Positions 10,240 to 21,000 of a stretch of DNA of 64,000 nucleotides are shown here, in pieces (positions within the stretch are counted from its first letter, which is position 1; every line of letters begins with the position of its first letter). Position numbers and translations under genes: made by a program. This DNA comes from Ascaphus truei. Its lineage: Eukaryota; Chordata; Amphibia; Anura; Ascaphidae. The stretch is taken from assembly GCA_036426205.1 (NCBI GenBank), contig WSYH01001257.1:28440-92439 (forward strand), read 5' to 3'. Under the pieces are notes generated by a model that did no database searches, was not told the DNA's origin, and saw nothing but the letters and a program-made list of their open reading frames with translations.

Positions 10240-11386
10240 AAGAGGGAGATATAGGTCCTGGGGATTTACCAGAGCTATACCTCCCTGATTTTCGCCAGAG
10301 GTAAAGGGAAGACCCAGTCCTTGCCAGACAATATGATAAAGTGGTAAAAATTGATGAACGGATATTGAATGCACAGGGGGTGATAGTCTTCCCCCATTTT
10401 GAATTATCAAATGATATCCTGTATAGGGTGAATAGGCAGACACAAACAGGGGAGGTCACCAGACAAATATTGGTTCCCAAGGCGTTTGTTAAATCTGTAT
10501 TCACCCTAGCCCATACTGTCCCTTGGGGTGGTCACATTGGTAGGGATATAAACTTGGACCGTATTTCATCCCGATTCTATTGGCCAGGGATGCATAGTGA
10601 TATTACTAAGTTATGTGTGGCATGTCCTGATTGCCAGATAACTAGTCCAAAGGGACAAAAACCAGCCCCCTTGGTTCCTCTACCCTTGTAGTCAGTTCCC
10701 TTTGAGAGAATTGGAGTAGACTTGGTAGGACCTCTAGAACCTTCTGCGAAAGGACACAGGTTCATTCTCGTAATAGTTGACTATGCAACAAGATATCCTG
10801 AGGCGTTCCCCCTGAGGACAGCAACGGCGAAGCAAATAGCCAACAAATTGTTGGAGCTGTTATCACGGGTTGGATTTCCCCAGGTTATGCTGACAGACCA
10901 AAGTACACATTTTATGGGTAAACTGATGCTGGATGTCTTAAAATTACTAGAGGTCAAGTCTGTTCGGACATCGGTCTACCATCCACAGACTGACGGATTG
11001 GTGGAAAGATTTAATTGAGCGCTTAAAGGTATGTTGATAAAAATTTGTAGATTCAGAGAAGATAGCCTGGAATGAACTTCTCCCTTTTCTGCTGTTTGCC
11101 TTGCTGGAAGTTCCCCAGGCCTCCACGGGATTCTCTTCATTTAAATAACTGTATGGACGCCAACCCCGGGGTATCCTAGACCTCCTAAAGGAGTCCTGGG
11201 AGGAACAGCGGTCCCCTTCTAAGAATACCCTGCAATATGTATTAGACCTTAGGAAGCACCTAGATGTGGTCGGCCATTTTGCTAGGGAGAATCTTAGATC
11301 AGCCCAGGACAGTCAGGAGAGACATTACAATCAAAATGCGTGCATGAGAGTGTTTCATCCGGGAGACCAGGTGATGTTATTGTTAC
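10240..11386 (+). pseudogene. Integrase: HHCC zinc finger and DDE core, upstream of RT
   Basis: The frame 10341-10691 holds the integrase zinc-binding domain: H-x4-H in AHTVPWGGHIGRD and C-x2-C in CVACPDCQ. After an in-frame TAG (10688-10690) the catalytic core follows (to 11018). The first Asp is in GVDLVGP, the second in LTDQSTHF, and the Glu in TDGLVERFN, so the DDE triad is retained. A further part (to 11386, with a frameshift and a stop) holds PGDQVMLLL, where PLE-A is inserted. The protein resumes at 18034. Integrase joins the cDNA to host DNA. The TAG and frameshift make it inactive as it stands. Confidence 0.9.
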
Positions 11387-11473
11387 AACAAAGAAAAATG
11401 ATACCGGGCGCTTCTAATAGTGAAATTAATAAAGTGATGAAAATATATATAATAACTGTGAACCTCAAAAGTC

Positions 11474-11506
<33 letters not shown>
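11474..11506. repeat. (TA)n microsatellite in PLE-A 3' region
   Basis: A pure TA run within the terminal-repeat region of PLE-A, about 90 bp from its 3' junction. Confidence 0.9.
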
Positions 11507-11510
<4 letters not shown>

Positions 11511-12210
11511 ATAAAATATCCTTCACCAAAAATGTGAAACATAAAAGTGAATAGTGAAATACAAATAAATAAATAAACAGCAGCTCTACACCCTTAAAGG
11601 ACTGTCCAGGTCCAGAAATCTTGCGTTGTCTTCCAGGTAGGGGAAGCACTCAGATTCTCAAGATGATATGCAGGGAAAAAAAGTGGAAAAAATAAAAGTG
11701 CAGACCGTATAAAATATACGTGCAAACAATAGTCTCTAAATAGGTCTCACTCACAATAGGTCAAATTGTTACAGACGTGTCAGAGATCCATCTCTCTCTG
11801 ACAGGAGCCCTTTTTTAATGGAAGCCCTCTGATGATTGTGGTACTAGAGCTGTACATCTGGTGGGCTAGATCTGTCCATAAAGTACTGAGTGTACCTCCC
11901 GAGGATAGTGGAAAAGAAAGAGAGCACACAATAGTATAGTATATAGGGGTATAATGTGGCACAAAAAACATATAAGTAATGCACTCACATTTGTACAAAG
12001 ATAATAGTACGTTGGAGAGGACCGTTGGTGACTCGTGGGGAGACGCCGGTAGTTCAGTCACTTCACCATGTGTCACATCCGCTGACGTCACGTCCTGTGA
12101 TGACTGCAGTCAGGGCGCAAGACACTGCCTACCACTTCGATCTTTGCAGCTTGCCAGCACCTCCTCGCACCAATTCTCCACAAACAGTGTCCTCCAACAG
12201 CTGATTAGAT

Positions 12211-12245
12211 TCTACACATTTCGTAGCTGTTGCTACTTCTTCAGG
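12211..12245 (-). ncRNA. Hammerhead-like core in PLE-A terminal repeat
   Basis: Minus strand: CCTGAAGAA, then stem II GTAGC/GCTAC (perfect) with loop AACA, then GAAA and TGTGTAGA. C-U-G-A-N-G-A and G-A-A-A match the conserved hammerhead core, with one extra A before stem II and a minimal stem III, as in all copies here. A TATA-like ACTATATATATGGG lies about 45 bases upstream on the same strand. Small hammerheads that may cleave as dimers are known from PLEs. The sense orientation agrees with the PLE-A coding strand. Confidence 0.6.
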
Positions 12246-12555
12246 AATCGTATAGGTCAACCCCAGAAGCCTCCCATATATATAGTACAACCAAACATAC
12301 TATTGGCTAATCTAAGGGGCTGGACATCAATCAATTACACAAATGAGTGTAATAGACACAATAGAATTGGAATGAGTGTATAAATACATACAAAATAGAC
12401 AGTCATATAAAACAAATATTAGTATACAAAAATATATAAAATATAAAACCCCTAATCTACATATAATATTTATTTAATTAAAATATATATAAAAAATCGA
12501 CTCAAATGACGCAAGAATTTCGGAAGATGTCTAAAAAAGGAGAATGATGAAGAGA

Positions 12556-13415
12556 ACAGACAAAATTGTTGTAAGCCCCTGAGCCAACTGCACGGCAGAC
12601 CACAATTCAGGGGTCCCTAACGCTAATATAAATTCTTAATAAACTGTGTAGTAACAGGAAGACTGATTTATAGTAAATCTGTCAATATTAGTTGCAAAGT
12701 TCTAAGTCTGATTGAAGCTTTTAATAACCTGTACATTACCAGGAAAAGCACTCTGTATTAGAGTTGTCACAACCATACTGCAAGCCAGCAAGTTCCCCTG
12801 AGTGGAAGATGCTATGGAGTGAGCTCTTAACCATTTAAATGTGGGAGGGGGTGAGCTACAATTAGGTAGGAGGTTGCCAACCTCCAATCAGCCAAGACTA
12901 GCTGAACAACAATTGTAAAACATAGTAGACACTTAACAAGCTCCTATTGAACCCCCAAAATAACCACAACATATATATAAGCATATGAGTGTCACAGAGG
13001 AGTGCTACAGAGCATGGCAATATATATTTAAAATCAGAGACAGAACATAAAACACAGACAGTGTCATTCTTCCTGTTACTACACAGGTTATTAAGAATTT
13101 ATATTAGCGTTAGGGACCCCTGAATTGTGGTCTGCCGTGCAGTTGGCTCAGGGGCTTACAACAATTTTGGCCAAAAATGTTAAACAAAAAAACCATTTTA
13201 CTTGATATTTATACATATATATTTAGGCACTGTACCGTGTATGAGTTTCACTGGATGTGCTAAAAACTGAGCTCTGTCTGTGTTTTATGTTCTGTCTCTG
13301 ATTTTAAATATATATTGCCATGCTCAGTAGCATTCCTCTGTGACACTCATATGCTAATATATATGTTGTGGTTATTTTGGGGGTTCAATAGGAGCTTGTT
13401 AGGTGTCCAGTAAGA
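12556..13415. repeat. Two interlocked inverted repeats in PLE-A 3' region
   Basis: Arm A (about 12560-12665, CCTGAGCCAACTGCACGGCA... TGTAGTAACAGGAAGA) is repeated inverted at about 13066-13170. Arm B (about 12920-13063, with CTCCTATTGAACCCCCAAAA) is repeated inverted at about 13268-13415. The order A, B, A', B' means both hairpins cannot form as simple nested stems in one molecule. No coding sequence is involved. Confidence 0.8.
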
Positions 13416-13857
13416 GAACAGACAATGTTAATTGCACACTCCACCAGAATACATACATATATAATTAATAAACAGAACATCCTCAGATTAAAAATGCACC
13501 AATGTCTATATCTACATTTAGACCCTTTGGAGTGAGGGTTTGCATTTTTTGGATCCAAACAGTTTGCCTTCTAGCTAAGTTATTTAATCTATTTCCACCC
13601 CTTCAATGTGCGGGAACATGCTCTATACCAGTGTTTCCCAAAGTGTGCGCCCCGGCGCCCTGGTGCGCCGCGGCTTGGCTAGAGGGGCGCCGCGATCAGG
13701 GCCGCCAGCAGCGGGAAACAAGGGCTGCTAGTTCATTTAAAAAAAAAAAAACCTCAGAGGGGAAGTGGAGGAGACGTCACGTGACCGCTCCCATCCAATG
13801 GGGCTGCAGCCTGCCCGGCATTGCAACTACAGAGCCACCAGACAGAGGCAGCACCAA

Positions 13858-13868
13858 GGTGTGTGTGC

Positions 13869-13924
<56 letters not shown>

Positions 13925-13990
13925 TGGTGTGTGAAAAACAGGCTGCAGGGTGTGTGTGTGTGTGTGTGTGTGTGTGGATGTGTGTGTGTG

Positions 13991-14043
<53 letters not shown>

Positions 14044-14056
14044 AAAACTGGGCTGC

Positions 14057-14087
<31 letters not shown>

Positions 14088-14226
14088 ATTTGTGTGTGTC
14101 TATTTATTTGTATGTGTGTGTGCGTATTTATTTGTGTGTGTGTGTTTATTTGTGTGTGTGTGTGTGTGTATTTATGTATGTGTGTGTGTGTGTGTATTTA
14201 TGTGTGTATTTATTTGTGTGTCTGTG
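13858..14226 (+). repeat. (GT)n array inside the hAT element
   Basis: Three (GT)n blocks separated by copies of a GTGAAAA(A/C)(C/T)(A/G)GGCTGCAGGG unit, then GTATTTATTT variants. The pattern suggests expansion by tandem duplication of a block carrying the spacer. Open frames here are artefacts. Confidence 0.95.
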
Positions 14227-14269
14227 TGCAGGGAGCTGCCTGCACGGATCTCCTGCCTTTCCTCCCTCC

Positions 14270-15283
14270 CTGAGAGAGAGTGTGAGTGAGAGAGTGTGTC
14301 TGAGAGAGTGGGAGAGAGAGTGTCTGAGAGAGTGAGAGAGTGTGTCTGAGAGAGTGAGATAGAGAGTGTCTGTCTGAGAGAGGTAGAGTGTCTGTCTGAG
14401 AGAGGTAGAGTTTCTGTCAGAGAGGTAGAGTGTCTGTCTGAGAGAGGTAGAGTGTCTGTCTGAGAGGTAGAGTGTGTGTCTCAGAGAGGTAGAGTGTCTG
14501 TCTGAGAGAGTGAGAGTGTCTGTCTGAGAGAGTGAGAGTGTCTGAGAGAGTGAGAGTGTCTGTCTGAGAGAGTGAGTGTCTGTCTGAGAGAGTGAGTGTC
14601 TGTCTGAGAGAGTGAGAGTATCTGTCTGTGAGAGAGTGTCTGTCTGTGAGAGAGAGTGTCTGTGTGTGTGTGTCTGAGAGAGAGGTCAGAGAGAGAGAGG
14701 TCAGAGAGAGAGAGAGGTCAGAGAAAGAGAGAGGTCAGAGAGAGAGAGAGGTCAGAGAGAGAGAGAGAGAGAGAGGTCAGAGAGAGAGAGGTCAGAGAGA
14801 GAGTGAGGTCAGAGAGAGAGTGAGGTCAGAGAGAGAGTGAGGTCAGAGAGAGAGAGTGAGGTCAGAGAGAGAGTGAGGTCAGAGAGAGAGTGCGGTCAGA
14901 GAGAGAGTGAGTCAGAGAGAGAGAGAGAGAGAGTGAGGTCAGAGAGAGAGAGAGAGAGAGAGAGAGTGAGGTCAGACAGAGAGTGAGGTCATAGAGAGAG
15001 AGAGAGTGAGGTCTTAGAGAGAGAGAGAGTGAGGTCAGAGAGAGAGTGAGGTCCGAGAGAGAGAGAGAGTGAGGTCCGAGAGAGAGAGAGTGAGGTCAGA
15101 GAGAGAGAGTGAGGTCAGAGAGAGAGTGAGGTCTGAGAGAGAGAGTGAGGTCAGAGAGAGAGAGAATGAGGTCAGAGAGAGAGAGAGTGAGGTCAGAGAG
15201 AGAGAGAGAGTGAGGTCAGAGAGAGAGTGAGGTCAGAGAGAGAGAGAGTGAGGTCAGAGAGAGTGAGAGTGTCTGAGAGAGAC
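14270..15283 (+). repeat. (GA)n polypurine array, GAGAGAGTGAGGTCA units
   Basis: About 1 kb of purine-rich repeat. The first part has TGTCTGTCTGAGAGAG units and the second GAGGTCAGAGAGAGA units. Polypurine tracts of this size can form triplex DNA. Open frames (Glu-Arg runs) are artefacts. Confidence 0.97.
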
Positions 15284-15645
15284 ACCAACTGCGCACTGCA
15301 ACTGTTAGGTATGTATATACACCTTTGTTTTTACTTTGGGCTGCGTAAAAATCCTGATCGCCTTGGGGAGCCTTGAAAAAATTCTGATCGCCTTGGGGAG
15401 CCTTGAACCGAAAAAGTTTGGGAACCACTGCTCTATACCTTTAAAACTAAGGGTTTTGGGATCCGAATTATGATACAAGCTAAAATGTTTGGAGACATTG
15501 TGCGTTAAAACACTTTTCTTAATATTTAAAAGATGCTCTAAAATCCATACTTTTAAAGCCCTGGAGGTCCGTCCTATGTATTGGAGGCCACAAGGGCACT
15601 CCAAAACATAGATTACGTACTCCGTTTTACAGTTTATATAATTTT

Positions 15646-17410
15646 CTATTTTGAATTCTTCACCAGTGACTTTTGATTTAAAACTAAATTTTTCTTTATC
15701 TTTATGGTGTGTTTTGATATTATGTTCTTGATTTGGGGTGCTTCTCTATTAAATTGAGTTAAAAATGCCATATTAAAATTTATTTTCTGTCTTGTAGCTA
15801 CATCTTTATTTCTTTGGCCTAGTATATCCTTTCTTTCTACATTATCGGCTCTCCTTATAGCTTTCTCTATAGTGATAGGGTTATAATTTCTCTCTTTGAA
15901 TTTATTTAACAGAGCCTCTGATTGCTCATGATAAACTTGTTCTTCAGTGCAGTTTCTCTTTAATCTTCTTATCTGCCCATATGGGATATTGCGAATCCAT
16001 TCAGGATTGTGGCAGCTACTCTCCATTATAAAATTGCAGCTATCTACTTTTTTTTTTAAAGTTTTGGTTTTTAATTTATTATTTTCTATATAGATAGCTA
16101 AATCTAAAAACTCAAGTTCATTTCTACTCCAATGTGTGGTAAATTTAAGGTTTAGAGTATTATTTCCCATATATTCAAAAAAGGCCTCAAGTTGGTCTAG
16201 GCTGCCTCACCATATGAACAGGATATCATCTATGAACCGCTTCCAGGAGACTAGGTTCACACCAAATTCCTGGTTAGACCAAATATGGTCATCTTCCCAG
16301 GTCTCCATAAATAAATTAGCATAACTTGGTGCGAACCTAGGCACCATTGCGGTTCCACATTTCTGCAAATAGAAAGTATCATTGAACCAAAAGTAGTACT
16401 TCTCAAGAATGAGAGTCCACCAAGAATTGTATTTGCTCCTCTTTCATCTCGCTGTCTCTCCTTAGAATTCCTTCAATTGCTTTTAACCCATCACTGTGTA
16501 CTATTGAGGTATAGAGAGATGTCACATCTGCTGTGACCAAAATAAAATCATCGCACCATTCTATATCATTCAATATATTAATTACATCTGTAGTGCCCTT
16601 TATATATGACGAGTGAACTGACATATTTCTGCATATAACAGTCTATATAATGGGATAAGTTACTAGTCAATGATTTTATGCCAGATATAATCGGTCTGCC
16701 GGGAGGGTTGACTGGATCTTTATGTATCTTAGGAAGGAAGTAGAAGAGAGGGAGTTTAGCCTTCTCTCTCCATAGATAATTAAATTCACCTTCATTCAGA
16801 ATTCCCTGTTCTTTTCCTTTTGATAATAAAATGTTTAATTCTTTGGAAAAACGTACAGTGGGATAATCTTTTAATATTAAATAAGTGACTATATCTCCTA
16901 AGATTCTATTTGCTTCTCCCTCATAGAAGCTACGGTCCATGATAACAACCCCCCACCCTTATCAGCTTGTTTTATAACAATATTCTCATTGGCTGTCAGA
17001 TCTTCTAAGGCTTCCCTTTCATTCTTAGTTATATTATGTTTAAATTTCGTAGGCTGTTGTGTTAAAAGATTAAAATCATTAATAACCATTTGATAAAATA
17101 CTTCTAAGATGTGTCCTTTTTCATGGCTCGGATAAAAAGTAGACCTAGGTTTTAGTGTTGTATGTTTAAAATTGTCACTGTTTGTATTCAAAGGTAATAA
17201 TTTATCTGTATCTGTAATATCTCTTTTTAATGAAGTCTGATTTAAAAAATGTCTTTATATGGTAAGTTTTCTAATGAATAAATTGGCATCAATAAAAAGT
17301 TTAAAATTGTTAGGACCAACAGTGGGTGCAAATGTAAGACCCTTAGTGATAACCTTCTGTTGGAACTCAGTTAAAATAACTTTGCTTAAATTGAAGATGT
17401 TCTTAAATTT
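15646..17410 (-). pseudogene. PLE-A reverse transcriptase, broken
   Basis: Pieces in order on the minus strand: an N-terminal part with KGLTFAPT and PNNFKLFIDAN (17.40-17.20 kb); KQADKGGG near 16950; the fingers with FYFLPKIHKDP and GRPIISGI (16578-16940); TADVTSLYTSI (16403-16624); CGTAM and RFAPSYANLFM near 16350; the catalytic RFIDDILFIW near 16220, directly followed by a stop; and the thumb with FLDLAIYIENNK, RNIPYGQIRRLKRNCT (15646-16170). Frameshifts lie at the G-run of ADKGGG and elsewhere. The catalytic Asp pair is visible. It would copy the element's RNA at the nicked target. Overall order and motifs are those of Penelope-like RTs. Confidence 0.9.
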
Positions 17411-17427
17411 AGTAGATTTAGACTGAT

Positions 17428-18012
17428 CTAGTATGTTTCATCGTCTTCCTCTTCCTCTTTTTCCTCTATTCTTCTTTTTTTCTTCACTACAGGGGATTCC
17501 TCTATTTCTAATGGGGAGAAACGGTTCCTTGTTGCCCACAAATCTGTGGACCTCCCTGCTCCTAAAAAATTTCCCTGAACTGGTTCCTGAATACTGTCTT
17601 TATTTTGTCTTATATCTTTATAATACCTCTGTTCTCTCTCTTTATTATGAGATATATCATCTCTCTTTTTGAGGGGTTTCTGATATTTAGCACTTGGATG
17701 TGAATGCCCTATAATGGGTGCATTTGAAGTGCTTGCTAAAACATTGTTATCCCTATTAAAATTGGTGCTCTCTCTCTTCAAATTAACCGAATTTTGTGGT
17801 TCAGGGTGATGAGTTCTATCAGGATTTCTTTTGATATTCCAATTCTTTTTAGTACCTGTCGCATAGTCATCTTCATCCCTTTTATATTTACTCTGCTTTA
17901 TAGTGACTAAATGTTTTTCAAGGTTCTCTAGCCTTTTTTGTAATATGATATCATTCTCTTTAAATACTGGATGATTCATTAAAGGCTCTATTGTATCCTT
18001 GATAATATTCAC
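17428..18012 (-). CDS. PLE-A N-terminal region, charged, 194 codons
   Basis: An open frame from ATG at 18012, rich in Lys, Glu, Asn and Arg, ending in a run of acidic residues (EEKEEEEDDE) before the stop at 17428. PLE proteins carry a poorly conserved charged N-terminal region before the RT. The frame ends just upstream of the RT-linked conserved block, so one frameshift separates them. No named domain is seen. Its start is 22 bp from the insertion boundary, so a longer original N-terminus may be missing. Confidence 0.6.
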   Translation of the reverse strand: MNIIKDTIEPLMNHPVFKENDIILQKRLENLEKHLVTIKQSKYKRDEDDYATGTKKNWNIKRNPDRTHHPEPQNSVNLKRESTNFNRDNNVLASTSNAPIIGHSHPSAKYQKPLKKRDDISHNKEREQRYYKDIRQNKDSIQEPVQGNFLGAGRSTDLWATRNRFSPLEIEESPVVKKKRRIEEKEEEEDDETY

Positions 18013-18033
18013 TTCTTTATCTTAGATATTTAA

Positions 18034-18715
18034 GTTATTGTTACCCAGTTGTGAGAGAAAACTCCTAGCCAAATGGCAGGGACCATTTGAAGTACTCCGC
18101 CGCACGGGTGATGTGGATTACGAGATTGCTCAACCAGCGTCCAGGAAGGGTAAACAAATTTACCATGTGAACTTGCTGAAACCCTGGAAGGTGCAGCGGT
18201 CTCTATTCATCCACCCGGTGGAGGAGGAAATGGACCTGGGTCGTCAGCCCCCACGGGGGAACATCATTGGTGACGAACAAATCCCAATGGGTAGACAATT
18301 GTCCTCTGAACAAAAAGGGGACTTGTTAGAAATAATTACACAATTCAATGATGTTTTTTCTGATTTACCAGGGCAAACTAATTTAGTTTCATATGAGATA
18401 GAGACAGCACCTGGGGTGAAAGTACGTTCTCGTCCTTACAGGGTGCCTGAAAGCCGTAAGGCCCTGGTAGAGAAGGAGGTACAAGAAATGTTACACTTAA
18501 GCGTGATTGAGGAATCATGCAGTGAGTTGTGCAGTCCACTAGTTATGGTCCCTAAACCCGATGGGAAGGTAAGATTTTGTGTGGACCTCCGAAAGGTCAA
18601 TGCGGTATCCAAGTTTGACGCATATCCGATACCAAGGGTTGACGAGTTAATTGACAGCCTTGGTAATGCGAAATATATATCCACGCTGGACTTAACAAAA
18701 GGATACTGCAAATAC
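18034..18715 (+). CDS. Gypsy pol: integrase C-terminal module fused to RT N-terminus
   Basis: This is one open frame of about 225 residues. It starts in the integrase tail with KLLAKWQGPFEVLRR (the GPY/F-type module) and VNLLKPWKV. A linker follows, with LSSEQKGDLLEIITQFNDVFSD, then the RT N-terminus: YRVPESRKALVEKEVQEML, SPLVMVPKPDGKVRFCVD, YPIPRVDELIDSLG, and STLDLTKGY. There the SINE is inserted. The direct continuity of integrase into RT in one frame proves the IN-before-RT order. RT makes cDNA from the element's RNA. Confidence 0.95.
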
Positions 18716-18953
18716 AAAAAGGGAGAAGGAGTGGCTAAGTGAGTAAAGACACTGACTGACACTGAGATTACTGCAGGGGAGCCTGGTTCAATTCCCGGTG
18801 TCGGCTCCTTGTGACCTTGGGCAAGTCACTTTATCTCCCTGTGCCTCAAGCACCAAAAATATAGATTGTAAGCTCTATGGGGCAGGGACCTGTGCCTGCG
18901 AAATGTCTCTGTAAAGCGCTGCGTACAATTAGCAGCACTATACAAGAACATGC

Positions 18954-18993
<40 letters not shown>
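18716..18993 (+). mobile_element. MIR/CORE-type SINE inserted in the RT
   Basis: Flanked by the target duplication AAATAC (18710-18715 and 18994-18999). It has an A-box-like GTGGCTAAGTGAGTAAAGAC, a B-box GGTTCAATTCC, the CORE block GTGACCTTGGGCAAGTCACT, then AAGCGCTGCGTACAAT and a clean (ATT)n tail of about 13 units. The tail length suggests a fairly young copy. Mobilisation depends on a LINE. It interrupts RT between LDLTKGY and IPLEEKSK. Confidence 0.95.
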
Positions 18994-18995
<2 letters not shown>

Positions 18996-19795
18996 ATACC
19001 TTTGGAGGAAAAGTCCAAGTGCAAAAAAGCCTTTGCCACTCCCATGGGTTTTTACCAGTTTCTGACAATGTCATTTGGACTGCATGGAGCCCCAGCCACA
19101 TTTCAGAGACTCATGGATAAAGTACTGAGACCTCATAGGGCTTATACCGCAGCATACCTAGATGACATTGTCATTTATAGTAAACACTGGCGGGCCCATC
19201 TAAATGGGCTGAAAGCTGTCCTCAGATCTCTAAGAGAGTCAGGGCTCACAACCAACCCTAAGAAATGTGACTTGGGAAAGGTGGAAACAAAATACTTAGG
19301 GTATGCAGTGGGAGGTGGAAAAGTAAGGCCACTAGCCGATAAGGTAGCTGCCCTGAAAGAAGTTCCGACCCCTCAAACAAAAACGCAGGTACACTCTCTG
19401 CTGGGTTTAGCAGGGTACTATCGGCGGTCCATCCCCAACTACTCTGAAGTTGCAGCCCCATTAACAGACCTCACAAAAAAGTGTGCCCCTACACAAGTGG
19501 TATGTAAAGGGAGTGCCAAAGAGCCTGTGAGGACGTAAAAAGGTGTCTATCAGAGGGTCCCGTCCTTAGAAGCCCAGACTTTAACAGGCCTTTTGTAGTG
19601 CAAACCGATGCATCAGAGATAGGGCTAGGGGCAGTGTTGTCACAACAGTTTGAGGGAGGGGAACATCCGATCCTTTTTCTGAGTAGGAAATTGTTCCCGA
19701 GGGAAAAAAACTACTCAGTGATTGAGAAGGAGTGCCTCGCAGTAAAGTGGGCAATCGAGGCTTTGAGGCATTACCTGGCAGGAGTCCATTTTAAA
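18994..19795 (+). pseudogene. Gypsy RT catalytic half and RNase H start
   Basis: The RT resumes with IPLEEKSK in a shifted frame, then FATPMGFYQFLTMSFGL and APATFQRLMD. The catalytic motif is AAYLDDIVIYS (near 19150), and the thumb has KCDLGKVETKYLGY and LLGLAGYYRR. A frameshift near 19510-19535 is followed by the RNase H start: VQTDASEIGLGAVLSQQ (first catalytic Asp) and EKECLAVKWAIEALRHYLAG. The frame is cut at 19795 by PLE-B. The part from about 19364 to 19795 is present a second time at 27485-27639 plus 32894-33186. Confidence 0.93.
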
Positions 19796-20563
19796 AAATA
19801 GAGAAACATGGGGAGTGCAGATCAGCGACAAACAACCACACTATACAGGTAAAATAGTACACTCTATAAATGACTTGAAGTCAGGAATAATGAAGTGAAA
19901 TAGTGAATTACTCCAAAATGGTGGAACAGTATAGTTTTAAGTACTTACACGGGCCTGTCAGTGCCTCTCGGGGCTCAGAAAATCCTTTCTTGGAGTCACA
20001 CACCTTCTCTTTAGCTACTAGTGAGCACACGGTTCCTCGGGATATTCAGGATGTTCAGTAACCCCCACAGTAAAAGAGAGAAACCACAGAAAGAAGTCAG
20101 TATAAATACTGATAACAAATGGTGAGGGGATATTAAATACTCTACATGGGGACAGTGACAGGGTATAAATAAAAAATATATAAAATATAATATACTCACA
20201 CGGGCCAGTGTGAGTTAAAACCCATAAAGGGTTAACTGTAAACAAGTTGGTTTACTCCTTGTTGTTCAAGCAGCCAATGCTGTGCAGATGTCTCCCATAA
20301 CTCCAAAACTCCCACCAGAATAGATGGACAGTCCGAATTAAAATGAGTGGTGGTTTATTAGAAAAAACTATAAAAACACATACAAGGAGTCGGCGGGTAT
20401 AGACAGTCAGTGCGGGTGCTTTCCTTGATGGCAGCTCCTTCACTCCGGCATCTGCAGCACGTCGGGGCTTTGAAACACAAGATGGTATCTGGAGCGCAAC
20501 CTCTCTCTTCCTGTCTACGGAAGCCTCCGACAGACAAAAAACGCCAACAACTGTAGAAATCGA

Positions 20564-20599
20564 GCAACGCGTTTCGCTTGTCCTGCAAGCTTCCTCAGG
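20564..20599 (-). ncRNA. Hammerhead-like core, PLE-B downstream repeat
   Basis: Minus strand: CCTGAGGAA, stem II GCTTG/CAAGC (perfect, loop CAGGA), then GAAACGCGT. Conserved core bases C-U-G-A-N-G-A and G-A-A-A are all present. One extra A precedes stem II. The matching upstream copy (26816-26851) has lost the G of GAAA. Confidence 0.6.
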
Positions 20600-20723
20600 C
20601 TCTATGATACAGGATGTCTCATGACAGTTTAAATACCCTCACTAACCCGGAAAGCAATAGGACAACTGGTGTCTTTACGATAAAAAATGGTGATATAGTG
20701 CAATAAATGTGTGGTCCTCAATA

Positions 20724-21000
20724 CAGGCATACTCCTGTTTAAGGACACTCACTTTAAGTACACTCGTGAGAAAGGACATATCGCCCAATAGGCAAACGCC
20801 AGCTTACGCATGCGCCTGTCAGCACGTCCTGAACAGCAAAACCAGCTCCCTACCTGTACCGACGCTATGCGCAAGTGGGGAGACTATAGAGCCTGTTACA
20901 AAGTGTTAAGTGGGGAAAAGATAGTGCTTCACTTTAAGTACATTTTCACTTTACATACATGCTCCGGTCCCATTGCGTACGTTAATGCGGGGTATGCCTG
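20724..21000. mobile_element. Tigger-like (pogo/Tc1-mariner) MITE
   Basis: A 277-bp insertion with terminal inverted repeats CAGGCATACTCC / CAGGCATACCCC and a TA target duplication (20722-20723 and 21001-21002). CAGGCATACC is the start of Tigger-type ends. The other PLE-B terminal repeat has the empty site (CCTCAATAATGTG near 26970), which proves the insertion. No transposase is encoded. Confidence 0.9.

Larger units (their letters stand above)
13629..15430. mobile_element. Non-autonomous hAT element filled with GT and GA arrays
   Basis: The 8-bp target duplication CTCTATAC (13621-13628 and 15431-15438) and terminal inverted repeats CAGTGTTTCCCAAA / CAGTGGTTCCCAAA are diagnostic of the hAT superfamily. 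Internally there are about 230 bp of GC-rich left end, a (GT)n array, a (GA)n array and a right end with two copies of TGATCGCCTTGGGGAGCCTTGAA. No transposase remains. It inserted after PLE-A, within its endonuclease. Confidence 0.93.
13500..15640 (-). pseudogene. PLE-A GIY-YIG endonuclease, split by a hAT element
   Basis: The minus-strand frame 15305-15604 begins with CPCGLQYIGRTSRAL, the Cys-rich lead and GIY-YIG-like strand typical of PLE endonucleases, then EHLLNIKK, SKHFSLYHNSDP and LSFKGIE. There the hAT element (13629-15430) interrupts it. The rest of the domain reads on the far side (13628 downward to ~13500) and ends in TPKGLNVDIDIGAF, the usual PLE C-terminus, with at least one internal stop. 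The endonuclease nicks the target to prime reverse transcription. It is inactive here. Confidence 0.88.
11387..18033 (-). mobile_element. PLE-A: Penelope-like element inserted in integrase
   Basis: The element is flanked by an 11-bp duplication GTTATTGTTAC (11376-11386 and 18034-18044). Removing it and one duplicate restores the integrase frame exactly (MLLL joined to PSCERKLLAK). The coding strand is minus: N-terminal region near 18012, RT 17.4-15.65 kb, GIY-YIG 15.64-13.5 kb, then a 3' terminal-repeat region with a hammerhead-like core at 12211-12245. The 5' end lies about 20 bp upstream of the first coding methionine, so the copy is probably 5'-truncated. A hAT element sits inside the endonuclease. 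PLEs replicate by target-primed reverse transcription using an RT related to telomerase. Confidence 0.92.

Noticed and set aside
12556..13415. CRISPR array
   Set aside because: The repeats are inverted, few and long, and the genome is eukaryotic; no regular short direct repeats with unique spacers occur.
13765..15430. Open frames in GT and GA arrays
   Set aside because: Simple-repeat artefacts inside the hAT element.
18716..18800. Functional tRNA gene
   Set aside because: A and B boxes belong to a tRNA-derived SINE; no cloverleaf with a proper anticodon arm and acceptor stem closes.
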